Source: a virus. Taken from it: 64,000 nt of DNA. The notes under the pieces are model-generated. The model made no database searches. It was not told the origin of the DNA and worked only from the letters and a program-made list of their open reading frames with translations. Numbering within the stretch: position 1 is the first letter of the stretch; each line of letters opens with the position of its first letter. The position numbers and the translations under genes were made by a program. The stretch is taken from the IMG/VR virus record IMGVR_UViG_3300009157_000016, positions 44,378 through 108,377 of that record; one strand, given 5' to 3'. Positions 33,387 through 40,990 of this stretch are shown here, piece after piece.

Positions 33387-34070
33387 CTACAGTTTGTCGG
33401 CGGTCTCCTTGCGGAGCTTGTCGCCGCAAGCCTTCGCGCCGACGACGCTTGGGTCGAACGACAGCCGGGTGTAATCCCATTTGCCGTCCTGCGCAATGCC
33501 AAGGTTGGCTTGCACCTCGCCGTGAGACAGGAGCTCCTTTGGTGTGGGGTCGATGTCGTAGAACTCACAAAGCTGAGCGCAGACGCTTGTGAGAACGTCC
33601 CATTGCGTCTTCGTCATGGGGTACTTGCCCGAGCTGAACGGGTTTTCCTGCGCGTCAGCCATGCAGCAGAGCGACACGCCGATGCTCTCGGTGTTCGAGT
33701 TCTTGGTGTGTGCGGCGTAGTCGTTGTCGCCAGTGCTGATGTTGTCCGCGATGGTGTGCGTGCCGCGAACGAGCGAGCCGTCACCTTCGATCAGGATGTG
33801 GTAGTGCTCCCGGTCGTTCTCACTGGCCTTGTGGGAGCCCGCCGTCCAATGGACGATGATCCTCGCCATGTGACAGTCGGACAACCAGTCATCCGGAATG
33901 ATGTCCATGTCGGCGCTTGGCGGTGGTGGTTCAGGCACTTCCACAGGCGGGGCATATTTGTCCAGCGCGTCGAAGACGGCTTCCTCAGTGAGGGTGCCGT
34001 ATATGCCGTCGATCTGACCGGGTTTGAATCCCAATGCCGTCAATCGCTGTTGCAGTTCGTCGGTTCTCAT
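33387..34070 (-). CDS. Endolysin: peptidoglycan-binding domain plus amidase
   Basis: 227 residues. An N-terminal PG-binding domain (LQQRLTALGFKPGQIDGIYG) is followed by a Pro-rich linker and an N-acetylmuramoyl-L-alanine amidase (Amidase_2) domain: IIVHWTAGS supplies a zinc His, the HYHILIEGDGSLVRG strand and LLSHGEV another His. No signal peptide, so export would need a holin; possible small membrane partners are at 35467-35661 and 37219-37461. SD GAGGAG. Confidence 0.9.
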   Translation of the reverse strand: MRTDELQQRLTALGFKPGQIDGIYGTLTEEAVFDALDKYAPPVEVPEPPPPSADMDIIPDDWLSDCHMARIIVHWTAGSHKASENDREHYHILIEGDGSLVRGTHTIADNISTGDNDYAAHTKNSNTESIGVSLCCMADAQENPFSSGKYPMTKTQWDVLTSVCAQLCEFYDIDPTPKELLSHGEVQANLGIAQDGKWDYTRLSFDPSVVGAKACGDKLRKETADKL

Positions 34071-34202
34071 AAGTGTCTCCTCAATGGGCCTCAAGGCAAG
34101 GCCGGTGCAAGCTTACCATGCCGCGCCGTGGCGCTAGGGCAGGGCGTACAGCGCCGCGCCGCCTAGGGCAGGGCCGCAGGGCCGGCGCAAGGTTAACGCG
34201 CC
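34071..34202. repeat. GC-rich imperfect repeats upstream of the endolysin
   Basis: 132-base non-coding gap made of near-duplicate units: GGCCGGTGCAAGCTTAC at 34100 and GGCCGGCGCAAGGTTAAC at 34180, and CTAGGGCAGGGC at about 34134 and 34163. It can fold into several GC hairpins. No ORF with a ribosome site. Confidence 0.55.
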
Positions 34203-34616
34203 CTAGGGGGCGGCGTCGTAGGCAACGATCAAATCGTTGAGCGCCCCCCTGAGAATGTTGACGGCGTTCTCCTCGGTCTCCTTGTACAGCACCCAAACTT
34301 CCAAGGCGCGTAGCGCCCGTAGCTGATGCTGATTTGAGAAACCGTTCTCCCGTATGTAATGCTCCATCGGGATAGGCTTTTGCCCGGCAAGGACTGGGAA
34401 GCACTGCGGGCCGTTCAGGTTGATCCTGATTTCGACCTCGTGCAGGGCCTTCTGGACGTCCTGCTTTTGATCCTTCCTGTCGTAGCGGCTAAGCCGCTTC
34501 AAGATGGTGAACGCCACCGCATCCCAGTCGTTGTGCATGGCGAACGTGAACGGTTCAATGCGGAGACCCTTGTAGTGGGTTCCACCGACTTGTTCGTCTG
34601 ACGGCTTGTAACTCAT
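34203..34616 (-). CDS. DUF3310-family protein
   Basis: 137 residues with the DUF3310 pattern: an N-terminal EQVGGTHYKGLRIEPF, then a helical WDAVAFTILKRLSRYDRKD and DVQKALHEVEIRI. DUF3310 proteins are common in phages near nucleotide-metabolism genes; the reaction is not settled. The start at 34616 has AAGGA upstream; an in-frame ATG exists at 34643. Confidence 0.75.
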   Translation of the reverse strand: MSYKPSDEQVGGTHYKGLRIEPFTFAMHNDWDAVAFTILKRLSRYDRKDQKQDVQKALHEVEIRINLNGPQCFPVLAGQKPIPMEHYIRENGFSNQHQLRALRALEVWVLYKETEENAVNILRGALNDLIVAYDAAP

Positions 34617-34644
34617 GACGGGTTCCTTCTTAATGCCCATCATG

Positions 34645-34658
34645 CATATACTGTTCCC
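34645..34658 (-). promoter_or_regulatory. GTATA-type candidate promoter
   Basis: GGGAACAGTATATG on the minus strand, between a terminator hairpin (34669-34692) and the DUF3310 gene, 28 bases before its ATG. Its place after a terminator makes it one of the best promoter candidates of the GTATA set. Confidence 0.4.
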
Positions 34659-34668
34659 AAAATGAATA

Positions 34669-34692
34669 GGGGCCGGAAGTAATTCCGGCCCC
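34669..34692 (-). terminator. Terminator of the TerB-like gene
   Basis: 10-bp stem GGGGCCGGAA/TTCCGGCCCC with a four-base loop (GTAA), followed on the minus strand by TATTCATTTT. Confidence 0.8.
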
Positions 34693-34715
34693 CCGTAGTG
34701 TGGCGCGAAGCTGTC

Positions 34716-35177
34716 CTACGCCGAGAGCATCTCGATCAGGCCGAGCTTCTTGAGGTCCACGTTGAGTGTTGTCGCGATCTTGTTGAGCACCGCGACCTCC
34801 GTGGCTTCCAGCTCGCCGTCGGCGTAGGCCACGTCAAGGCCGACCAGATAGACGTCTTCACCAATGGTCTCACCCTTGCCCTTGACGTCGGCAATCTCAC
34901 GCATCAAGCCGATGCGGCCCGAATGGGAGTCCGCCTTCTTGAGCATGGTGTCCATCGTCCGCTCAATGTCGTCTGACTTGTAAATTGTGGACAGACTGGC
35001 GTGGCTGCCGACGATCTTCATCGCCTTCGCACGCTCCTCCGGTTCCAGCGTCCCGTCGGCGTAGGCCACCAAGGCGACGGCCGCGCAGCACGCTTCCAGA
35101 AAGTCTTTGTTCTGGCCGTACTCCGCCTTCACTTCCTTGGTGGCGGCACCGACGATCTTCCGCAAAGATCCAAACAT
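34716..35177 (-). CDS. TerB-like protein
   Basis: 153 residues with the TerB pattern: CCAAVALVAYADGTLEPEE early and VGLDVAYADGELEATEVAVLN late, two acidic-loop helices thought to bind a metal. TerB is tied to tellurite and stress resistance in bacteria and is widely seen in phages with unknown role. A hairpin lies upstream at 35199-35219. Confidence 0.8.
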   Translation of the reverse strand: MFGSLRKIVGAATKEVKAEYGQNKDFLEACCAAVALVAYADGTLEPEERAKAMKIVGSHASLSTIYKSDDIERTMDTMLKKADSHSGRIGLMREIADVKGKGETIGEDVYLVGLDVAYADGELEATEVAVLNKIATTLNVDLKKLGLIEMLSA

Positions 35178-35198
35178 ATAGGTAGTCTCCTCTTGCCT

Positions 35199-35219
35199 GC
35201 GTAGCGGACCCGGCTACGC
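35199..35219 (-). terminator. Intergenic hairpin before the TerB-like gene
   Basis: 7-bp stem GCGTAGC/GCTACGC between the gene at 35225 and the TerB-like gene; no T run, so terminator or mRNA-processing element. Confidence 0.4.
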
Positions 35220-35224
35220 GCGGG

Positions 35225-35470
35225 TTACCGGAGCCTATCCAACTCTCGTTGGAGCTCCAATCTGATTTCGCTGTCCAAGGTCCCGCGTCGCCGCCACAGG
35301 CGGACCAGCTCTCCCAAGTCAGCGCCGAACCCCTCAAGCCCTTGCGGACCTTCCGTCCTAAGGATTGAGTTCTTGACGACCTGGTCCACGCCTTTCAGCG
35401 CTGCGCTGGACAGCATAGCGACAACGTGCGTAAGACCGATGACGTTCAAGGCACGATGGAACCGGTTCAC
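35225..35470 (-). CDS. Hypothetical protein
   Basis: 81 residues, helical, with an Arg-rich C-terminal half (RLWRRRGTLDSEIRLELQREL). Start overlaps the stop of the next gene upstream. A mildly hydrophobic front (ALNVIGLTHVVAML) could be a membrane association, not clearly a transmembrane segment. Confidence 0.6.
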   Translation of the reverse strand: MNRFHRALNVIGLTHVVAMLSSAALKGVDQVVKNSILRTEGPQGLEGFGADLGELVRLWRRRGTLDSEIRLELQRELDRLR

Positions 35471-35661
35471 GCCCGGCTAGCCTTGTAGCGCTTGGGGTCG
35501 GACAGGTAGGACTGCCACTCGCCCGAACCGATCTTGCGCATATAGCGCCGCTCAAGCCGGCGACCCACTGACAGGAAGATCCAGCTTGAGACGATCAGTA
35601 TGCAGACGAAGCCTACGATCTCCCCCAAATTGTTCGCAATGACCATACCAAAGAAACTCAT
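35467..35661 (-). CDS. Small membrane protein
   Basis: 64 residues with one strong hydrophobic span at about 14-31 (IVGFVCILIVSSWIFLSV) and a basic cytoplasm-like tail. Could be a lysis helper or holin-like, given the endolysin 1.4 kb away, but one span and a basic tail are not diagnostic. Confidence 0.65.
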   Translation of the reverse strand: MSFFGMVIANNLGEIVGFVCILIVSSWIFLSVGRRLERRYMRKIGSGEWQSYLSDPKRYKASRA

Positions 35662-35688
35662 CCGCTTAGCCTCCTAGTTGGCGCGTTG

Positions 35689-35931
35689 TCAGGACATACC
35701 TTTCCTAGGTATTGTTCCTACTTCCTCAACCGTGATGGACGTAAGCTTCGTCACTTCCTCAGGTGACAAAGCGTTGAGGATGGTGAGGCCGCGCTCGACA
35801 CAGCCTAGCGCGACGCCGGTGTTGAACAGCAAGTCGTCCTTGGTGACGTCTACACCCTTGCTGGTTCTGTCGTGGATGCTTTTCAAGGTGAGGAAGCACT
35901 CCTTGAAAGCTTTGATTGCTTCCTGATCCAA
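35689..35931 (-). CDS. Small helical hypothetical protein
   Basis: 80 residues, helical and charged (AIKAFKECFLTLKSIHDRT). No recognised domain. Separated by a short gap from the next gene. Confidence 0.6.
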   Translation of the reverse strand: MDQEAIKAFKECFLTLKSIHDRTSKGVDVTKDDLLFNTGVALGCVERGLTILNALSPEEVTKLTSITVEEVGTIPRKGMS

Positions 35932-35945
35932 ATTCGAAACCCTTT

Positions 35946-36245
35946 CTATGTTCGCCGGCCTGCTTTGCCGGCGTGCTTGGCGTTGAAATCTTCATCAGGC
36001 AATAGGCCGTCATCACCTTCATCCCCGACCCCGGAAAGGAAGAAGTCAGCCTCAGTAGGCTCACGCACCTTTACTTCGGGAAAGCCGATTTCCACGACGC
36101 CAACGACTTGCACGATCAACATGCGGCCGGGCTTGGCACTCCGTAGGTACTGCTTCTCAAGAAGCTGCCTGCCGTGGTTGGCTGCGTCTTCTTTGGTGTT
36201 GGCGAAGGTCCGTTGAATAGCGGACACGCAGCAGAACTTCTCCAT
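35946..36245 (-). CDS. Hypothetical protein
   Basis: 99 residues. The middle is beta-like (GRMLIVQVVGVVEIGFPEVKV), the C-terminus acidic then basic. No motif recognised. Confidence 0.6.
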   Translation of the reverse strand: MEKFCCVSAIQRTFANTKEDAANHGRQLLEKQYLRSAKPGRMLIVQVVGVVEIGFPEVKVREPTEADFFLSGVGDEGDDGLLPDEDFNAKHAGKAGRRT

Positions 36246-36246
36246 A

Positions 36247-36738
36247 TCAATCTACCTCCTCACTTCTTCGCATGACGTCTATGACGTCGGCTAGGGCGGC
36301 CTTGACCGCCCGGTCTTCTACTTCCTTTTCCCATGTGGACGGATCATCCAGGTCGACAAGGTTGAGGCAGTAGTAGTTCGGCTTGTATTCTTCGATCCAC
36401 GTGATGCCCCTGTTCGGGAAGGTAAACCCGAAGGCAGTGGCCACGGCCTTGAAGATCAGGTCAGGGGGCAGCGCGTCAGGTGCTTCAATGGAAACGCTGA
36501 TATGCTTGCACAGCCCCACCGGTTGTTCTTCGAACGCAATGCTCGCTCGGTATATGGCGTCCAGTATGACGTATTCTGACTGCGGCCGGTGGTGATCCGG
36601 CTTGCGGTCAATGAGGCGGACCAAGGGCCGCGCTTCAATCTTGGTTGGGTTGAGTACGTCTTCGCCTAGCGGCTTCGCACGTGCTTTCGCAATGGCCTCA
36701 GCAATGCGGGCCTTGGTGTCGGGATCATCGAGGTCCAT
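36247..36738 (-). CDS. Hypothetical protein
   Basis: 163 residues. Start at 36738 with GAAGGAGGAA upstream (the frame also has a TTG eight codons earlier, inside the ribosome site). Central part alternates strands and helices (ISVSIEAPDALPPDLIFKAV). Function unknown. Confidence 0.7.
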   Translation of the reverse strand: MDLDDPDTKARIAEAIAKARAKPLGEDVLNPTKIEARPLVRLIDRKPDHHRPQSEYVILDAIYRASIAFEEQPVGLCKHISVSIEAPDALPPDLIFKAVATAFGFTFPNRGITWIEEYKPNYYCLNLVDLDDPSTWEKEVEDRAVKAALADVIDVMRRSEEVD

Positions 36739-36758
36739 TCTATCAATTTCCTCCTTCT

Positions 36759-37217
36759 TCAATCACGCCCGAAGCCGAGCGGGAGCTCTATGGTTTCGAC
36801 CTCCTCGACGAACGTCTGAAATTCGTCAAGGTCAGGTGTGATGTCGATCTCACACGCAATAGAGTCAAGGTCTGTCGTGGTGTTGATCTCAATGGTGACT
36901 TCCAGGTCGATGTTCTGGACAGCCTCCAGCTTTTCACGGGTGGCCTCAGCCTTGGGCTCCTCCCATGAGTCGTATTCGGACTTGACGTCCTTCAACGACG
37001 ACAGGGCGTCTTCAATCCGGCCGGTGTGAACGCCGGCCTTCTCTTGGAACTCGTCGTAGAGCGCTTGCAGGTCTTCGGTCAGCCGTTCCTTGAACGTGTT
37101 GACACGATCTTCGACCATGCTGCGGTATTCCTCAACCAGCGTCTTGAACGGCTCAAACGCATCGGCTAGTTCCGTGTGGGCCGCACTCCACCTGTCCTGT
37201 CTGCTCTTCTTTGCCAT
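36759..37217 (-). CDS. Coiled-coil hypothetical protein
   Basis: 152 residues. Residues 10-110 are a long charged helix (coiled coil); the C-terminus is beta-like and acidic, and ends with a basic GFGRD. Unknown function; the helix-rich build suggests a scaffold or complex part. Confidence 0.65.
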   Translation of the reverse strand: MAKKSRQDRWSAAHTELADAFEPFKTLVEEYRSMVEDRVNTFKERLTEDLQALYDEFQEKAGVHTGRIEDALSSLKDVKSEYDSWEEPKAEATREKLEAVQNIDLEVTIEINTTTDLDSIACEIDITPDLDEFQTFVEEVETIELPLGFGRD

Positions 37218-37218
37218 G

Positions 37219-37461
37219 TCATTCTCCTCTCGATAGAAAGTGCCACACGACCGTTCCTGTGTATAGGAACGTAGTCAGTATCCAGAAGTTCATGATCAAG
37301 CGGCTGATCTTAACTATGCGCAACCAGTCATTGTATGTTGGAATGTTTCCAAGCTGGAGGAATAGACCAGCGTAGTTCTTGGACATATTCATCAAGCCGC
37401 GCCCCTGTAGGATGAGCGCCAGAAGTAGGGTGTAGGTGAATCCTACGGTGTACCAGTCCAT
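37219..37461 (-). CDS. Two-pass small membrane protein, possible holin
   Basis: 80 residues with two hydrophobic segments (YTVGFTYTLLLALILQG near the N-terminus and LIMNFWILTTFLYTGTVVW near the C-terminus) and a polar loop, ending SRGE. Size and two-span topology fit class II holins, but there is no sequence signature. The endolysin lies about 3 kb away on the same strand. Confidence 0.5.
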   Translation of the reverse strand: MDWYTVGFTYTLLLALILQGRGLMNMSKNYAGLFLQLGNIPTYNDWLRIVKISRLIMNFWILTTFLYTGTVVWHFLSRGE

Positions 37462-37781
37462 CAGCGCCTCCTTTGACGGGGCGGCTCCTCACGGACTATC
37501 TCCACCCCGTGGATCATTAGACGTTCGTTGTGGACCATGTCCATAGGGTCGAAGCCTACCTTGTTGGCATCTTCCCACTTTACCCACTTGAACCGTTTTA
37601 TCAGTTCGTAGAAGTGAGTATCGGACATGACTACGGTGAATTGCTTCAAGGACTGGTTCGTGTCACAGACGGACCTTATGTTCGCGCGTATGACCGCAGC
37701 AGCCAAGTCCTCAGGAGTGATGAAACCATCCTTGGGCTCTATTCTAGTCGGCACGTCCTGCGCAGTTGTCTCCTTGGGCAT
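37461..37781 (-). CDS. Hypothetical protein with Arg-rich tail
   Basis: 106 residues, mixed fold, ending EEPPRQRRR. Start lies inside the end of the previous gene by 38 bases. Unknown. Confidence 0.65.
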   Translation of the reverse strand: MPKETTAQDVPTRIEPKDGFITPEDLAAAVIRANIRSVCDTNQSLKQFTVVMSDTHFYELIKRFKWVKWEDANKVGFDPMDMVHNERLMIHGVEIVREEPPRQRRR

Positions 37782-38127
37782 TGATTGATTCCTCCCCGGC
37801 TATACCCATCTGCGTCCGCCACACGCGACGGTCAAGAGTCAGGTGGTGATAGGCGAACTTCTGGCAAGACCAGCTTTGCGCTCCCATCGTCAGGTAGCGG
37901 CAGCACTCAGCGCCCTGTCCCATCTTGCACACCGCCTTGGCGTATTCGAAGTCGATCCGCGTGTCCAACTCAGGCTTCTCTTCCGTGAAATGAAAGAGGC
38001 CCGTCTGATGGTTGTGGACGACCCACCGGGCAAGTCGGTTCCCTATGTGGGCACCGGGGGTATTGTTCCAGCCAACGCGCTCGGCGTTGGCTGTAGTGTT
38101 TTCGTATATGGTTTGGAACTCAGCCAT
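37744..38127 (-). CDS. Hypothetical protein
   Basis: 127 residues; four cysteines near the C-terminus (VCKMGQGAECCRYL, then SCQKFAYHH) suggest a metal-binding or disulfide site. Family not recognised. Confidence 0.6.
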   Translation of the reverse strand: MAEFQTIYENTTANAERVGWNNTPGAHIGNRLARWVVHNHQTGLFHFTEEKPELDTRIDFEYAKAVCKMGQGAECCRYLTMGAQSWSCQKFAYHHLTLDRRVWRTQMGIAGEESINAQGDNCAGRAD

Positions 38128-38145
38128 TACCCTCTCCCGTTGGTG

Positions 38146-38496
38146 CTAGGCCGGCAGTTGCTCTGTCGTCTCAGGCGGCGGTGGCGGCACGTATTCCTTG
38201 AACGTGACGTCCATTTCGAAGTCGTCCTCGGGATTCTCCACGGCCATGTTCCTGATGGACACGAAGGCGTGGGAGCCGTTGTAGGTCACCGCATAGATGG
38301 TCGGGTCAACCACGACGCCGTCCTTGGTGACTGTGTCCACGACGTTGTTCGGCGGCCGTGGCGCTTTGAGATTGACGTTGGCGACCGACTCCATCGTCTC
38401 GGTCATCGCGTACTCAACGTTGAGGACTTCAAGTTCCTCCTCTTCGACTTCAGTCTCTACGGTTTCAACCGGATCGTCTGCCAATTTAACCTCCAT
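38146..38496 (-). CDS. Acidic beta-rich hypothetical protein
   Basis: 116 residues: an acidic front with an EVEEEELEV run, then a beta-rich core (TYNGSHAFVSIRNMAVEN) and a Pro/Glu tail. Starts inside the end of the methyltransferase-fold gene. Could be a virion or tail accessory protein by fold; not certain. Confidence 0.6.
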   Translation of the reverse strand: MEVKLADDPVETVETEVEEEELEVLNVEYAMTETMESVANVNLKAPRPPNNVVDTVTKDGVVVDPTIYAVTYNGSHAFVSIRNMAVENPEDDFEMDVTFKEYVPPPPPETTEQLPA

Positions 38497-39148
38497 ACTT
38501 CCGCGCCAAACGTTGAGCCCAACAGAGCTGTGAGGCGCTGACGTGTCGTCTATACCGGGTCCGCAGTATTCCAAAGTCCTTCATGATCTGTTCGTCGATG
38601 ATGTCCCATATGTCGTGCCACGCCCAGTCCCATCTTGAGCCGGGTGGTGGTTCCCAGTCGAAGGCGTCAGCGTGAATGATCTCAACCTGATCCCCGTGCA
38701 AGTCCTTGAGATGAGGACCCACAAGGCGAATGATCCGCTTGTTGATCTCCACGACTGTCACATGGCTCACAGTTAGCTTCCGCAGAGCGGCGTCAACTGC
38801 CATGCCCAAGCCTAGGCCGGTAATCAGGACGCGTCCCTTCACTGCGTTGAGCATGGGAACCAAGTCCGCGCATTCGTCCAGTGTGTCTGACATGACCACG
38901 CCGCGTTCGGCATGGATGAGGCGGGTGTATGTTCCGTGAGGGGTCCATCCGCGTTCCCCTTTGACCAGTCCGCGAGCCGCTACCATGTCGGGCGGCTCAA
39001 CGAGCGTCCTGTCAATGGTCCAAGGACCTAAGCTCCCTTCCGGGACGCTGCATTCTGGAATGCGCTTGCGCAAGTCCGCAAGTTCCCTCTCCTTTTGCTT
39101 CTTGTAGCGCTCGATTTGTAGTGCGATGAAGTCCGCCGGGCTTGTCAC
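38486..39148 (-). CDS. SAM-dependent methyltransferase-fold protein
   Basis: 220 residues. A class I methyltransferase core is visible: VLITGLGLGMAVDAAL (motif I), VTVVEINKRI (acidic ribose-binding strand), HADAFDW, then a WDWAWHDIWDI block as in spermidine-synthase-like proteins. The GTG start at 39148 is preceded by GGGAGG. Target not predictable from sequence. Confidence 0.7.
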   Translation of the reverse strand: MTSPADFIALQIERYKKQKERELADLRKRIPECSVPEGSLGPWTIDRTLVEPPDMVAARGLVKGERGWTPHGTYTRLIHAERGVVMSDTLDECADLVPMLNAVKGRVLITGLGLGMAVDAALRKLTVSHVTVVEINKRIIRLVGPHLKDLHGDQVEIIHADAFDWEPPPGSRWDWAWHDIWDIIDEQIMKDFGILRTRYRRHVSASQLCWAQRLARKYGG

Positions 39149-39227
39149 GTGTCCTCCCTTCACAGCAGCCGCAGCACTCCTTCGTGATACGGCAGCACAT
39201 CCACTTGCAATCAGAAAACCTAGTCAT
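39012..39227 (-). CDS. Short Cys-rich peptide ORF
   Basis: 71 codons; the N-terminal 24 are very Cys-rich (CKWMCC, KECCGCCEG). ATGA overlap with the previous stop and GAGGGAG upstream support translation, but the last two thirds read out of frame through the methyltransferase gene. Only the N-terminal part may matter. Confidence 0.4.
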   Translation of the reverse strand: MTRFSDCKWMCCRITKECCGCCEGRTRDKPGGLHRTTNRALQEAKGEGTCGLAQAHSRMQRPGRELRSLDH

Positions 39228-39451
39228 GTCTCCCTCACCTGTCCTTTGACGTATCGCACCACGTCAACGGCGCGCACAACGAAGACGCTCTCAACGCCGT
39301 CGATGAGACTCATGGTATTGGCGGCCTCTAGGGCCGCCTTCTCCTCGTAGTGGATGAGACCAAGCGGCGAGCACGCCGCCTGTATCTCGGCCAAGTGACG
39401 CTTGCCGCGTACATGAAACGTAGGCTTGAGCAGGAACGTATCCTGTCCCAT
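39224..39451 (-). CDS. Hypothetical protein
   Basis: 75 residues, small alpha/beta protein (AALEAANTMSLIDGVESVFVV, then a VVRYVKGQV strand). Coupled to the next gene by ATGA. Confidence 0.6.
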   Translation of the reverse strand: MGQDTFLLKPTFHVRGKRHLAEIQAACSPLGLIHYEEKAALEAANTMSLIDGVESVFVVRAVDVVRYVKGQVRET

Positions 39452-39697
39452 TTATCTCTCCTTCCAGTTCTTGGGGTAGTTGACCGAGCGACCTTCAACG
39501 AAGCGGGCCGACATCAACGAGTGGTAGACGTCAACCCGCGCGCAGCCGGTCAGCTTGGATAGTTCAAGGGCGGCCATCTCAGCCGCATGGCTGGCGTTGT
39601 GGCGCAGACCCACCTTCCTGATCTTGGCCATCTGCTTGCGATCAGGCTTGTGGTCTGCCTTCCACACCACCGCGATGTGATAGAACGTTTCTCCCAT
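39452..39697 (-). CDS. Hypothetical protein
   Basis: 81 residues with basic character (KADHKPDRKQMAKIRKVGLR). The start at 39697 has GGGAGG eight bases upstream; a further in-frame ATG at 39727 overlaps the previous stop. Unknown function. Confidence 0.6.
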   Translation of the reverse strand: MGETFYHIAVVWKADHKPDRKQMAKIRKVGLRHNASHAAEMAALELSKLTGCARVDVYHSLMSARFVEGRSVNYPKNWKER

Positions 39698-39723
39698 TCT
39701 CAGGTGCCTCCCTGTTACCGGTG

Positions 39724-40122
39724 TCATTTCAGGTCCCGTGCCGCAGGCGGGATCCCCACGTCAACGACGTAGTACGGGTCCGTGAGGCTTGTGAGCACCA
39801 TTTCCACCTTCTCGACAAAGCCGGCAGCTATGCCCATGCAGAACAGGAGCTCCATCGAGTCACGATAGTACGTCCATTGCGTGCCGTTGCGCTTGCAATG
39901 GCCCATTGAGAACGCCCAACCGCCTCCCAGCTCCTTGTGGAACTGGTCGGGCAAGAAGCTCAGCATGAGACGTATGTGCTCCTTGTGGGCTTCTATGGCC
40001 TGCTTGTTGAAGGAGTATTCTTTCGTGACGCCGCGCACTTGAACAACGTTCTCAGGTGCGCAAGATGCGGAGTAACGACAGTACGCGTACGTCCGTTCCA
40101 CATTGGTTGCAGTCAGGTCCAT
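39724..40122 (-). CDS. Hypothetical protein
   Basis: 132 residues; SD GGAGGAAG. Mixed fold with several cysteines in the N-terminal half (YAYCRYSASCAPE). No domain recognised. Confidence 0.65.
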   Translation of the reverse strand: MDLTATNVERTYAYCRYSASCAPENVVQVRGVTKEYSFNKQAIEAHKEHIRLMLSFLPDQFHKELGGGWAFSMGHCKRNGTQWTYYRDSMELLFCMGIAAGFVEKVEMVLTSLTDPYYVVDVGIPPAARDLK

Positions 40123-40444
40123 TACTTCCTCCTGAACGGTGTGACGTTGTCGTGATTGGTGGTGGCCCCACGGCCAACCAGACCTTCATCTCCATACCGG
40201 TCATGACGGCAAGGAACTGAGGGTAGTCCGGGTCGTCAGTGCGAATGATGAAGGCGAGTGCCATAGCCGGCTGGAGACCGTCCTTGGCTTCAATCTCAAT
40301 TACTTCGTACTCAGTGGAGTGAGGCTGCGGGAGCTTGTCTGCTTCTGTCCTTGCCACATTGACGAACTCAGAGGCCGCCTTGTGTGGGTCGTCAGTCAGG
40401 AAGACAAGTGTCCCGGTGTTGCGTTTGTAGATGCGAAACCGCAT
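40052..40444 (-). CDS. Hypothetical protein with frame-overlapping tail
   Basis: 130 residues. The start at 40444 (AGGAGG eight bases upstream) is better placed than the ATG three codons earlier. The first ~105 residues form an alpha/beta domain; the last ~25 read out of frame into the next gene. Unknown. Confidence 0.6.
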   Translation of the reverse strand: MRFRIYKRNTGTLVFLTDDPHKAASEFVNVARTEADKLPQPHSTEYEVIEIEAKDGLQPAMALAFIIRTDDPDYPQFLAVMTGMEMKVWLAVGPPPITTTSHRSGGSNGPDCNQCGTDVRVLSLLRILRT

Positions 40445-40453
40445 AAGCTGCAT

Positions 40454-40990
40454 CCTCCTCTCTTAAGCTGTTTTATCCTTCTTGCGCGTGTACGTGTTCC
40501 ACGTCCAAGTCCAATTCTCTATCAAGAGAGTTCGACCTGTATCCACGGAAACCCCCCTACCCCCCTTAAGGGATAGAGGTGCTTCCCGTGGAACTCTATC
40601 AAGATGAGACAGACCTTGCAGAGCCACGGAGTGTCCTTGCGGATACACTATCCTAAGGTTTATCTAGGATGCGCCAACTAGGAGAGGCTTCGCCCTACCC
40701 TGCGCTTCGCCACCCGCCTAGAACTGGGACGGTGGACTTCGGAACAGCGCTTGCTGGATGCTACCGGTCGTGGAACGACAAAACGCTCATGCAACGGCTG
40801 TTGATGAGCACATACCCTTCCGGTGATGATCTTGGGGGGCTAGGATGAAGGAAGGCCGGAACCGTGCAGGGGTTCCGGCCTCCCAACTCTCGGTCAGCCA
40901 TCGGGAGAGGGCATGAGAGTGTCGCGAGCCAAGCGACAGGGCCTACCTAGCAAAAGCCGGCTAAGGACGCAACATGATTTGGGAATCGCA
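40454..40990. ncRNA. Structured non-coding island
   Basis: 537 bases with no supported ORF on either strand. It contains a train of inverted repeats: TCTCT-atca-AGAGA at 40516, ATCCTA/TAGGAT at 40649-40669, GCTCAT/ATGAGC at 40785-40809, a perfect 10-bp GGCCGGAACC/GGTTCCGGCC at 40854-40880 (likely the terminator for the gene at 40991), and GTCGC/GCGAC at 40921-40937. No tRNA cloverleaf found. May be one long structured transcript or several regulatory hairpins. Confidence 0.45.
40854..40880 (-). terminator. Terminator inside the non-coding island
   Basis: 10-bp GC-rich stem GGCCGGAACC/GGTTCCGGCC with loop GTGCAGG, followed on the minus strand by TTCCTTC. Confidence 0.65.

Noticed and set aside
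34081-34404. Minus-strand Arg-rich frame of 107 codons over the GC-rich repeats
   Set aside because: No ribosome site, and it overlaps the DUF3310 gene out of frame; composition follows the repeats.
7827-35711. 14-base identity ATACCTTTCCTAGG at 7830 and 35697
   Set aside because: Matches of this length are expected by chance in 64 kb, and one copy is coding.
35467-37461. Firm holin assignment for the small membrane proteins
   Set aside because: Topology alone is not enough, and they are not next to the endolysin; left as possible.
40517-40592. Repeated CTCTATCAAGA as a CRISPR-like array
   Set aside because: Only two 11-base copies with irregular flanks and no third copy; not an array.
40454-40990. 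Possible tRNA genes in the island
   Set aside because: No cloverleaf with D-, anticodon- and T-arms at the right spacing; TTCGA fragments are not in a 5-bp T-stem.
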